A model generated the notes under the pieces. The model was not told the origin of the DNA, searched no databases, and saw nothing but the letters and a program-made list of their open reading frames with translations. A DNA stretch of 64,000 nucleotides, from NCBI GenBank assembly GCA_024195265.1, contig JAJLRJ010000005.1:36478605-36542604 (forward strand), in the 5' to 3' direction. Shown piece by piece: positions 1 through 12,600 of this stretch (position 1 is its first letter; each line of letters starts with the position of its first letter). The translations under genes and the position numbers were made by a program. The stretch is from Dendrophyllia cribrosa (Eukaryota; Cnidaria; Anthozoa; Scleractinia; Dendrophylliidae).

Positions 1-413
1 ACTTTTGACAGAGCCAACAAATAATCTTTGCCAGCTAAGCTATTGTGCATGTCATTCTTTAAAATTAATAAGTTACAAGACGTTACATGAATTGTTTATC
101 TTGGAAATGGTTGTGCTGATAAACTGTTTTAACATGTGTTGTAATTCAGATATCAAATGAAATCAGAAGTTCTGATAGCTCTACTGGTGCACTGGAACTT
201 TGCACAAGTTTATTTGGCTGCAGTTGGATGAAAATGGATTACAACTTGAAAAAAAAAACATGGCTCCCTTTGGGGAGCAGGTATCTACTGTAAGCTGCTA
301 CATTTTGGATGTACAGTTAATTAAACCTTCCTACTTTTCAAAGTTTGGGATCTACCCATTAAAGGCCAATTCTACTAGGTCACTCCGTCGGTAACAATGA
401 TATTTTTAACCAA

Positions 414-446
414 CGCGGCTGTCACGCGCGGCTGTCACGCGCGGCC
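414..446. repeat. 13-bp tandem repeat, 2.5 copies
   Basis: The unit CGCGGCTGTCACG occurs twice in a row and is followed by a partial third copy. It is GC- and CpG-rich in an otherwise AT-rich intron. Confidence 0.8.
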
Positions 447-561
447 TTTATTATCGTCGTCTGATCTTCTTCGGCCAATTTGTTATCAATTTTACATCTT
501 AAAAGAACAAAATATTTAAAGGTTCAGAAGTGTTCAAAGTGTCAGCTTTTGCAGTATTAAG

Positions 562-892
562 CACAGGGAGCAGAGGAGCCAAATTTGACCTAATACGCGT
601 TCGATCTTTGAGCTTTATACGCGCGCTGTGTCTTGCGTTATTCGATCTGTTGTTTTCGAGTTTTTGTCCCAGCGGGACCCCAAGCGTAATCGGCGCTTTC
701 CGGAAAGCGTATTATAGCTTTCCGAGCGAAGCTGCGTAACGATTTTGTGGCGCCAACAGTCAGCAGTCTGCGGTTACCCAACGGAAAGCTCCGATTACGC
801 TTGGGGTCCCGCTGGGGCGAAAAACAGACTCGTAAATAACAGAACGAAGATCGAACGCGTAAAGGTCAAATTTGGCTCCTCTGCTCCCTGTG
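562..892. mobile_element. MITE with long terminal inverted repeats and a 7-bp target duplication
   Basis: The left end starts CACAGGGAGCAGAGGAGCC and the right end is its reverse complement; the match runs for about 30 bp. The direct repeat TATTAAG flanks both sides (555-561 and 893-899), and it extends to 8 bp if one terminal G is counted as flank. Inner segments are also inverted copies of each other. The termini and the 7-8 bp duplication suggest a hAT-type non-autonomous element. It sits in an intron of the BLTP1-like gene. Confidence 0.8.
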
Positions 893-1230
893 TATTAAGC
901 CTGTGGAAAGTGTGGAAAGGTATTTACGTGATTCTTGTCTCGTGCCATTTTATTTAACCTTTAGCGAATTTGATATGCGGTCTCTTCCGTTTGCCTGGTG
1001 ATTGCATCATTGTTACAGCTGTCATTCTGGTGTTGGCGGTTCTATTGTTAACAAACTTCCTGTGACACCATCGATATCATGGTGTCTACGCACACATGCG
1101 CAGTAGACACAAAATGGCCCAATTTGTTCCCGTTCTTTCCTTTTATCTTGGAAAAAAGTGTTAAGAAATGCCTACGATAGGAGAATTGTATTCCTGATTA
1201 AGGATTGATTTTCGGAAGTTTTCAACACAC

Positions 1231-4200
1231 CATTCTCTTGTCGATTGGATGTACATTCAATCCAGTTATGTTGATTTCCCAGCCACACCATCTCAAAGTC
1301 TCGAAGGATGATATTAAATGACCACTCATAAGGCACAAATGTTAACAGGTCAGGTCTGTAGTTCAAATTCCAGTCTTCAATCATTTCTGAAAAAAAAGCA
1401 ATGGTGTGGGTAATGGAATGTTACAAGGGGTTAAATAAAACCAAGCACTGTTGTAATCAACAGTATTATGCTGTGTTCACATCAGCGCTGAAACATGTTT
1501 AGAGTAAAGTTAAACATGTTTCAACGAAATGCGTTTCCGATAAAAATGTTTGCAATTTCATTGTTCACATTAGTTGTTCAAAACACATTTCACGCTGTTT
1601 TACGAACAAACATAAGCGCTCATATATTTTTATAATATTACACATGAAACCAAGAAGAATAGAGCTCGAATTTGCAGTTGCCTGGTTTTGTGGTTTAATC
1701 TCACTTTTCAAGCCCATCGGAAGCAAGGGCAACGCATTGTTAACAAAGAGACAACATTTGCGCTTACATAATTTGTGTGGCTTAGTTCGAAACAATCTTG
1801 TGAGGTAGTTTCAATCACGGTCAGAATAAACGTTTCTATCATGATTCCGGCATTGCACCGCCTGATGTGGACACCCTTCATTAGGATAGTGAATTACCAT
1901 GTTTCATTTGTGATCAGACCAACCATGTTTAGCCCTAGTGTGAACACAGCATTAGTCTTCAACTCAACTGTTAGAATGAAGTTAATCAAAATTTACTGAC
2001 TTCACTGAATAAGCTCAGATCTCACCTTGAAAAAAGAACTTGTGTGCAAAGATAAAATTCCACGTGACCTTGCTAAGAGTAATATCACATGCCCAGTGTT
2101 GTGTTTGGTTCCAGATGCGAGGAAAAGACATGTGAAAAGCCAGCTGGAAACAGAAGAAAGCTTTCAATGTGTAACATTTCATGAAGCAAGGTTGGATTTA
2201 CCAAATCAAAAGGTTTTTCCCACTTTAATAGGCTTTGTAACACTGGAAACTAAATGTATGCACTTGCAGCTGAATACTAATTTAAGGAGGATAGCAACAT
2301 TTTTTTTACTGCAGGGTGTATGTTTTGAAATCAAAATTTCACAGGGAAGACATGCTTTGATTGCTTTCATACTTCACCAAGTTTATGAATTCAAAATTAA
2401 TGTGACTAAAGTTTTATGTTTCACTGGTTTCCAAGCAACAGTGGTTACTTTAGCAACACCAGCATATTGCCCTTTGTTCCAAACAATGTAAGTTGTTTTT
2501 CTCAAATCTTGTCAGACACTTTATAATGAAACCTTCAAATATGTAGTACTTACAGGCCTCCTTAATCTCTTCAAGGACAACAACAACAAACAAAACAAAA
2601 CTGACCAATCACTTTTTTAGATTTTTCACAAGCCACCAGAGACCATCAACAGACCATACTTCACTCAGTTTACTCAATGTCAACAACTTAATGTTTTGCT
2701 ATTTGCACATTGAACTGTAGCAACTTCACAATTAATGAGACTATTAATTTTAATGAAGAAAGAAACAATTCTCTCACATCCATCACATCTGCTTCAATAA
2801 GTTGTCTGTATGCCAAGCTGGTTGTGGCCTCAACTTGAAATAACTTGGCCACAACAGAGGTGGTGTAACCATATTCATTTACTGTCCATGGCTGGTAAAC
2901 TCGAACATGAGAACCTGACCCCACGCAAAGATGAACTGCTTTGGTGACCTGTTAAAATTAAATGGATAAAATGAATGAATGTATACTTACAAGAAAATTA
3001 AGCTGTGCATGAGCATAATTTATTACAAATACACACCCAACAACAAATTGAGATTGAAATGAAATGATAATTGTTTTATTACATAGGCAACCATTGCTTT
3101 AACAACAGACAAGGTCACGAATACAGTTTCCTTAATAAATATTGTGGGTCACCAGTTTATAGTGGCTTATTATAATTAGCTAGTTTTAAACAGGATATAC
3201 AGAGTTGTTAGACAGTATTATTAAATATTATATGGCTGAGTCCTCCAGTAGTATAAGGGGTAACTTTTGGTAGTAACCAATCAGAGGGCTGGATGTCACA
3301 CACATGACACTTCTAGTCTACACCAATCAGGTATGGGATTTGTTTTCATTCCCATCTTTGTCTTGATCAGGGACATCTATTTCACCATTTTACATTGCTG
3401 ACATGTCTACTACATGTCTACTAGTTGTGAGATGAACTAATAACACATCATTACATTTGAAGCACAACCTACCCTGTTTTTTGAAAATAAAATATCAAGT
3501 GTAGTGTCACACTCAAAAACAAATTTGACGTCCAATCCTGTGTGGACACGTTTCTGGCCTGGGACTAGAGGTTTGGTGGTTTGAATCTCTTGGTAATCAA
3601 AAGGGTAGAAGAACTTCTGCAGTGCATCCCTGTTGATAAGATCACACAAAAAAGGATTAACAGTAGTCCATGGTTATCACTGACAGTCTTGGACTGTAAG
3701 ATCCACACTTTTTAAAAGACCCTACACCACTCTTTAATATGTTAGTTTACTGGTTTTAGATCAGCTTAGACAAACTTGGGTACATGTATGAATCAATGTA
3801 GTAGCATTTTGTCAGCTTAACTATTTTTATAAAAGAAAACGAACATGGCTGCTTTGTGTTAGCATTTACTTGTTACAAAACTCAAGGAAGTTCAAGGGAA
3901 TTCAAAACAACTAACGTATTAACATTTTGAATTCCCTCAATCTCCCTCTCGTGTTTGTACTACGTTATGTTAGCATGGTGCAGCTTTCTCTAAAACTTTG
4001 CTAAAACTTACAGCTATTATTTAGCAATGATATAATGGAGTTCGATTCAACTGGGAAAAAAATACTTTTAGTCATAATCGAGCTTTTAAATAAGTGAACC
4101 CCACTTTTTGTACTACATCGCACCCAGTGAAAAATTTCACCGTTATATTTTTGTTAAATTTCTGAAATCAGCTTACATTGACTTAATACATACCCTTACC

Positions 4201-7200
4201 AAGTTTCAGCAAAATCGGTGGAGCAGAAGTGTGGACGTATTAAATAATGCCATCAAAATTTCTCTTGAAATTTTAAATACTTGATGCTCTTTGACAAAAC
4301 AATCCACAAACCCGAATTTTTGGGAGAAGCCCTCCCAATGCTACACATGTAGCTAAATCTGAATTCTAAGCTGATTGCAAACAGTGCAACCTGTTAAAAA
4401 GTATTCACTAGTTCTGTAAATGCTGCGTTTTCCAACATTTTTAAAAAATTATCCAGTTTGGTGTCAAACTCCTTCCACATGAATTTCAGGGTACTGCGGC
4501 AATACTTTTGCATCAATTTAAGGACATTCAATTGGAGAAATAAATGTTGGGATTTAGGGCCGAAAAAGTCATGACCAAAAGTTTGTTATAAATGAGTGCA
4601 CCCGAAATAACAATGTGAGCCACCTTATTGAGATATAATATTCCATAAGAATGTCAATTTTGATTTCTTCACTGCCTGTCAAAAAGTCAAATTTGATGAA
4701 CCATAATCCACTTACATCCTTGTAATCTTGCACTTGTTCTGTTGTGTTTTCTAGGATTTGTTTTCCAATTTAGATGCATATTTGGTGGCATTTGTTAACA
4801 TAACATGGAAATTAGGAAAGAGAAATTTCAGTATTTTGGTGGAACACTCCCTTCAAGTGAAATATTTAACTGGATAGTTTGATGTTCATGGCAAGCCTGC
4901 CTGCTGACACACCTCTGCCTGTCCACCCAGGGACCATAACACAACGTGGTGTTTTTCAGGAAGATGACATCAATACCCCAGTGAGGATCACTATCTGGCA
5001 ATTCAGCTTCATTCTCAGCTATCACCTCCGGTGAAAAACCTGTGAAGTAACAAATAACACTCAAAAACAAATGTTTCCAAGAAAATGAACATGTTCAGAA
5101 TTTCCACTGTAAGGAATAGCCGCATTCAATTTTTATTCATCCTATGAATATTCAAAGCACTTTGGATAACTAATATTTTAAGAAGTTAAACCTTTCCTTC
5201 CTACATGTAAGTTTTACTACCTTTTTACCAAACTCATAATTATGTAAAAATATAATGGCCATTTATGATTTACCATTTGAAAGGTCTTGATGAATCCTGT
5301 TCGTAATTCATATCAAAAATGGGAAAAGAAATTACGGCTTTGACACAAATAGCCTTAAAATGTCAAATTAAAAAAGATCAGAAATGCCCCAGTTTGCAGT
5401 CATACTATTAATAGCTTATTTTGCAGACTAACATAAGCTGTGTCACACACCAAACATGAAAAACAGAATGTCAAAAGTTGCAGGGGTGGTCAACCATATA
5501 ACATATTAATTTCTAGCAGTAATCACAGATTATGGAGACGCGTTCGAAGGAATTTCCGGCGGAAATGAGCCCCTGAAAAAAAAAACAATAGGGGCAGCCA
5601 TTTGGAAGACCGTCTACCAAAAAATCTCAAATTTTATTGCACGTAAACCACAGGACAACCAACACGAAATTAGGATTGCGTTCTTCGAATGCGATAAATG
5701 TATTAATTAGGGGATACAGGTTTACTCTGGACTTGAAATTAACTGATCTTTCCAAGACCATTTTTGGGGCAAAATTGCATTGAAATAGTTCAAATATTAA
5801 CAATTTTATACAGTTTTTACATCAGTTGATATACAGTCGTAAATACGTAGGAGTGAAACCTTGACTTAACTAACAATTTGACAAAAATGAAAGGTATTCG
5901 ATAACTTGATTGTTAGTATCCTTGCTGACTTCAGATTGAAAGGTCGTTCTCCAACCTTTGTCACCTCATGGGCTCAGAGCTCTGTAGACCCACCTGTGCC
6001 CCAAGAGGTAGGGCGAGGAGGCAAATGATGCACTTTATAATGACTAAGCCACTATTGCTTTTGAATCTACAAACCTGGTTCATCTTGGTAGTATGCTACT
6101 TTGCAGTCAGCTGTTTGAAGAACAACAAATCCTTCTCCCATGTAACGAGGAGGTCTGTTTAAACAAAATACAATGTTAACCATTATTCATTACTTTGTTC
6201 AAACAAATTAAAGCTATTGGGAAACATTTAATATTGTACTAGTTCCTTTTGATATTTAAGAGAGCCCAAGTGTCATTTTATGTCATTGGCCTGTGTGTTG
6301 GTGAGAACAGTTGAACCTCTACTGATAGCCTCCTCACCATTATGGCTACCTCTCTACAATAGCCATGTTTTCTTATCCCTACTTCTTATTTATTCACTCA
6401 AATCCTATTATTGATAACCTACCCATAACAGCCACCTCTCTACAATGGCCAGAAAGGTCTGTCCGAAGGTGGCTGTTGTAAAGATTGACTATATAGCTTG
6501 CTGTTAAATGACTTGTTAATGTTTGAAAGATAATATACCATACACTATAGAGAGTGTTTCATTGGGTTAAACATCTATGTAATGTTGTAAACAACATGCA
6601 ATCTTCATTTTCAAAATGTTAACTACTGTTAAATTAAAGCCAGTCTCTGCACAATGTTTGATACATGTATGTTGTAAACTAACAATATTGCAAAACAATA
6701 CCAAAAAAAATGTCAAAATTATGAACTTTCAAGGCTGACAAAACTAGTTTCCCAATAACTTGAATCATAAAGGTATTTGTTTGTGTAGCAGGAAGTTCAC
6801 AATTCTACTTTAAATTTACAGGGAAAAAATGACTTACTCATCTTGTGGTCCATTGTAAGAAGGGCTGGGAGACAGCATAACTCTGACATTCTTCCCTTGA
6901 CATTTAATAATGTGCATAAATTCATCCAGAGAAGAATTGGCCTGACAACATACATGTGTACCAAAAATAACTGATTAGATTGGTTTTCACTTGCTTGTCA
7001 TACAACCAAAACCAAAAGTAATTGCTCTCGACTGGCTAATCACAACAGATGCTGACAATCCAATGAACCAATCAAAACTCAAAACAAATACATGTAGCCA
7101 GTGTAAAGCATGGGGAAATGCATGCAGACAAGTCACAAGTATTGGTTTTGGTTTTACTTCTGATTGGTTAAGAAAGTGGCACAAGATTTTTTTAGCTAAT

Positions 7201-9594
7201 CACAAAGCAAAGCAATGCAAAACCAAAGCAATCCAAAAATTACTTTCAAACTCAATTGAAAACTGACGTGTTCTAAATAACAAAACATATTCATTTGATA
7301 GATAATTTATGAGCGGCAGATCTGTATGCGTAGGGCAAGCCACTGTAAATAGCCAGGCATACAGATCTGATGCAAATATTTTATCTCACTTATTTAAGAA
7401 CAATAGCAATGATCAAAGCTGATCAACCTGAGATGTAGTGTAAATCCCTGTGGCACTCTCAAATTTAAAACACAGTGTTGTTTCCAACAGTTTGTTTCCA
7501 AATGCAACTCTTCCCTGTAACAACAAGCAGAAAATTAGTGTACATGTAGCTAAATCAAAGGCTCTATGAGCCACAGGGCTCGAAATTGCGCCTTTATCGG
7601 GCGCATTTGCGACTAAAGATTTTACTTTTGCGACTAAAATTTGTCTATTAGTCGTGATTTTGCGACTGTTTTACGGCCTAGCTTATAAAGGAATTATATT
7701 GAACAATCTTGTGTCTTACATGTACTTGTTACTGGTAGTTGTAATTTTATCTGAAAAATCCTGCGAAATTCACGTTGAATGTTGCGTGACTTAATCGTCG
7801 ATTTCATGCTCCATTAACACGGTTTCCAAGAAGTGTACATGTATCACGGGCGCACTTTTTCAGACTTTCTCAAAAATTTCTCATTTCGGGTTACGGTAGT
7901 TGTAGTTTTTTTTTGCGACTAAAATTTTCGAACTTGCGACTAAATTTTAGGAATCACTCGCAAATTGCGATTGAGAATTTTTTTTAATTTCGAGCCCTGA
8001 GCCATCTTGTGAATTCAAAACAACATAAGGGTAAGTCCACAGATCAGTTTTAATTTTCAATACCGAGTTTGAAGTAGTGCTGTAATTATACAATTTCTCA
8101 CAATATGATACATGTCAGTACAGCTGTCACAATGTGATACACGATAAGATACACTAACAAAGCCCAATAGTCTTGAAATCAAACATGTTTATCTTTTATT
8201 ACTCTGTATTTGGAAACACAACATTACAAGGGATGTACATGTACCCCATTTTGAATTTGAATTGAACCATGTTTTATGATGCCACATGTTGTTAGTGTTT
8301 TCCACTTAAGATCCACGTAAAGTAAGAAATTGTGTTATGGTAGGACTGAAAAGTGAAAAGCAAACTTTACTGAAGCAAAATTAAGTAAATGTAAATGCAC
8401 TGTATTTGTATCGACATCCTGTTTCAATATCAATATTCGTTATCATGAGAAATAATACCGCGATATATAATTATGGGTATCGTGGTATATCGTGGCAGCA
8501 CTAGTTTGAAGTCAAAGAATTGAAGAGTAAAACAGATTAAAAATGACCAAAACATCTTAATTAGCGCGACATGCATGTAAATATGCATTGTCTAGAAAAC
8601 TGAATGATGTTACACACTGGGGATTTAAAATACAGCAATCATCTTTTAACATGTAATACACTGGAGAATTAAAAAAAATTACAAATGATGGAACAAGTGG
8701 GAGGAAGGGGGGGAGGGGGGAAGATGGGACAGTGATTGTGCTTAATAATGACTGATACACGATGACTTACATTGTTGATATCATACTTCACTGCTGGGAC
8801 CAGCTCAAGAAGCCACGATGGCAATCCACTGCTAGTTACTTCCTCTTTCCTAAATAAAAATGCAGATCTTTAGAACAGATGGCAAGTACTGTACATTGAA
8901 ATTGTCCTTATGTATTAAGTAAGGTAATTTCCGATAAGTAAGATGGGACTCACCCCTTCTCAACATCTGTTTTTGGTTCAGCTGCAGTTGTAGTGGAAAT
9001 GTTCTGGACTGATTTAGCTGCATCTTATGAAAACACAAGAAATATACATTTACATGTACATATTGAATATATACTGTAACAATATAAAAGCTGATTTACA
9101 TGTATTAAAAATAGTTAATAGAGCAGTTTTCAATTGAGTGTCGTAAAACCAAAACCAAAGTAATTACTCTGACCAATCACAGCAGTCGTAAACAATCCAA
9201 TGAACCAATCAGAGCTCAAAGCAATTACATGTCGGCGGCGTCAAGCGCGGGAAAACGCGTGCGAGCAAGTCACGATTGGTTTTGGTTTTACTTCTGATTG
9301 GTCGAGGAAGTGGTGCGAGATTTTTTAGCCAATCACAAAGCGTAGCAATGCAAAACCAAAGCAATTGACTGTGTAATTACTTTCGACACTCAATTGAAAA
9401 CTGCTCTAATACACTGTAATATCAATGATGATGATGATGACGACGATGATGATGATGATGATGATGATGATGATAAGGATAACAATGAGGAATTAATATT
9501 AGAAAATGATAAAGGCAACGATGATGATGATGATGATGATAGTAACAATGATTAAATTAATGCCAGTAATGATACAATGATTATGATGATGATA

Positions 9595-9651
<57 letters not shown>

Positions 9652-12600
9652 ATGGTGATGATGATAACAATTATAATAACTTAAAATATAATGATAAAGA
9701 CATTGTTGCCAAAATCTAGTGTTAATACCTCCATATCTTTCAATTCTGAAAAGCTCCTCAAGTTTGTTGTATAAGTGTGACCTACAACATAGACACAATA
9801 ATAAAATGTTATTTGTCCTGGGAGCTTACGTCACCTACATATGCGTATTTTTCAGTGAGGCACAATATACAAAACTATGAGTGTCTGCATCTAAAAAGCA
9901 CTTATCCCCAAGGTCCTCTCAGATGGTCTAGATTGCATACCAGTTTATCGGCTGAGATTATTATTCAAAATGGCGTGGAAATGGAACGTTGATCGATCGA
10001 ACATAAAATTTGCGAAAAATCTTATTACCTGTGAACATAAGATTCCCACGAAACCACAGAACGATCACCAGAGAATGGCTCTCATCCATGGAATGCAATT
10101 AAAATTAAGTCTATTCAAATAGGACCTCGCCCCTTTCTTCCCACCCATGAAATCTCATTGGAAATTTAAAAGGGGAGGAGGTTAGGCTCAAAAGCCAGAA
10201 ATTTTTATGGAAGGTATAAACCTACAGTGTAAACTGAAATTTCTAGAGTCAGTGTTGGAAGGGTTACATAAAAAAATCCCTCCATGTAGGGGGTAATGCA
10301 TATTATTCTGGAACAACACATTGGGAATCCTGGAGGCAAATGCTCCAAAAACTTTTAGAAAGGTTATTAATAAGTGAATTTTCCACAAATTTCTCCAAAA
10401 AGTTTGGTTTGTACATGTACATGGAGTTAATGTATAGCCATCTCTAATAACTTTTTTTATATTTTAATTTTATTGGATCAGTGAACACATTATTTTCACC
10501 TGTTATAGACATGATATTCTAATCCATTCAGCCACACTATTAGTCGATGCTTCACATCAACCTCTGTTAAAGAAATCAATAAAATTGGACATGAGTTGAC
10601 ATTTACATGTACTTTGCACTGTTAAAGATGAGATACAATGTAGGGTTCAGGGAAAGTTTTTGGCTTAAATCCAATAACTGCTTTATGGGTGTCTTATATG
10701 ACAATTGTGGCTTGATGACTGGCCAAAAACCCTGCAATCATGAAGGCCTTGCAATCAGGTGGCAATCATATAAAAAACCAGATTTTAATATTAGCATTGT
10801 TCCTATTCCTAACGTCACCATCACAGATGACAATCACTATTATGTTTCCATATTATAGAGTTTTTAACGAGTGATTAAAGACTCTTCTGTATCATTTTTT
10901 ATCTTATGGAAACCAGTTTTTATACATTCAAGTGTAATCACTGATTGTTATGTACAATCACATATTCAAGTGTTGGACAACATTCCCTGTTTCTCCCTAA
11001 TTCAATATCACTGCAGACAATGCTCTTGTCGAATTGAGTTGGCATTCCCAATATTGAATGGGGTGCTGGGAAAATTCTCCAAGGCACAGAGTAGTACAAG
11101 CTTGCAGATGCTAAAAATTATTGAATTAGTAGTACAAACCAATATCTGATGGTACAAGGTGGTAAGGCTTCTTTGAAAGAGCTGGATTGTATGGTAACCA
11201 ATATTTAAAGATTGCTATTCCATCTATGACCCTGAAAAACAATAAAGTAAGAAAGCAAGGAATTAAACACATGAAATAATGCTTATTCTTCAGCAGTCCT
11301 GCACAGGTCCTTAATTTACATGGAAAGAGTTTTTTTTTATTTCATTTTATTTTATTGCACTATGCATCAACAAAAAATACACTTGCAGGGTTCAAATTGC
11401 ACCTGTATCAGGTGCATTTGAGACTAAAGATTTCGCTTTTGCGAGTAAAATTTGTCTATTAGTCACGATTTTGCGATTGTTTTACAGCCTAGCTAATAAT
11501 TAAAAGGAATTATATTCAACAGTCTTGTGTCTTACTTGTAACTGGTAGTTGTAATTTTATCCTAAAAATCCTGTGAAATTCACGGTGAATGTTGCGTGAC
11601 TTAATCGTCAATTTCATGCTCCATTAAGGCGGTTTCCACGAAGTGTATCACGGGTGCACTTTTTCAGACTTTCTCAGAAATTTCTCGTTTCTCATTTCCG
11701 GTTCCAATAGTGGTAGTTAGTAATTTGTTTTTTTTTGCAACTAAAATGTTTGAACTTGCGACTAAATTTTAGGAATTAATTGCAAATTGCGATTGAGAAT
11801 TTTTTTAAATTTCGAGCCCTGACTTGAAATGATAAAGAGATGCCTTGTATTTATCACAGACAATGGTAACAAAGCAGCAATAAACAAGTAAAACATAACA
11901 TGTTTCTCAAGCCAGTGCTCTGTGAAAGAGATGAAAATTCAAACAGAAATTCTAAAGACAAAACATTACCCACCTAAAGCTGAGATCTTGTGTTATGTAC
12001 ACAACATCTCTGAACATAATCTTTCCAGATAATATGGAGAAGGAAAAAGACCCTGCAAAAGAAAATGTAAACATTTTTTTCTTAGCTCTTTAATTTGTAG
12101 TTTCTAGACTTAGACAAAAAGGCATCTTGCCCCTGTCCCCAGTCAGACTGTTCCCTTCCAAACATGTTTTATCACCAATAACATGACACTTGTGCAAGAG
12201 GGGGCTAGGGAGGACTCGGATATATAACAACCACAAAAGGTGTGAAAGAGTATTTGAGAGGCAGAAGTACAATTCATGTTTCTGGTATTCTGGAACATAC
12301 TGATTTTTCTGAGTATTTTTCAGGGTAGTAAAATTCTGGTCTGTATTACATGTACTTTAAAGAGGATACAGTCAAACCTGCACTTATGGACACCTTTATA
12401 ATGTGGAAACCTCTTTACTATGGAGTTCTCCTGGTCGACATTACCAAAATTCATACAATCCCTACTTCTGTAACAATTTATGAACACCTAGAGCTATGTA
12501 CACTTGAGGCTGTCTCTTTGGTATCGAAAGTGTAATATATTAAGGATACCCCTGAAGAAGGACACCTCACATTATTGGACTCAGTCATGGTCCCATCCCC

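Larger units (their letters stand above)
1..1230. other. Left edge, intron of the BLTP1-like gene
   Basis: The BLTP1-like gene ends at a splice donor at 1231 on the minus strand, so its next exon must lie to the left. I translated this stretch on the minus strand and did not find that exon, so it is probably outside the window. What is visible here is a short 13-bp tandem repeat and a 331-bp inverted-repeat element. No other coding region could be supported. Confidence 0.5.

Noticed and set aside
414..446. A possible CRISPR-like or regulatory array
   Set aside because: There are only 2.5 direct copies with no spacers, in a eukaryotic intron.
2027..2491. A 154-codon plus-strand ORF
   Set aside because: Its first third is antisense to BLTP1-like exon 14 (2026-2143), which has family motifs and correct splice sites. 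The rest has no recognisable domain.
6987..7266. Overlapping ORFs on both strands
   Set aside because: The segment is a MITE with inverted symmetry and related copies; the ORFs are by-products.
9499..9798. A minus-strand ORF with a run of about 20 histidines
   Set aside because: The run is the CAT reading of a trinucleotide microsatellite. Only its first few codons (from 9781) are real, as part of a BLTP1-like exon that ends at 9729.
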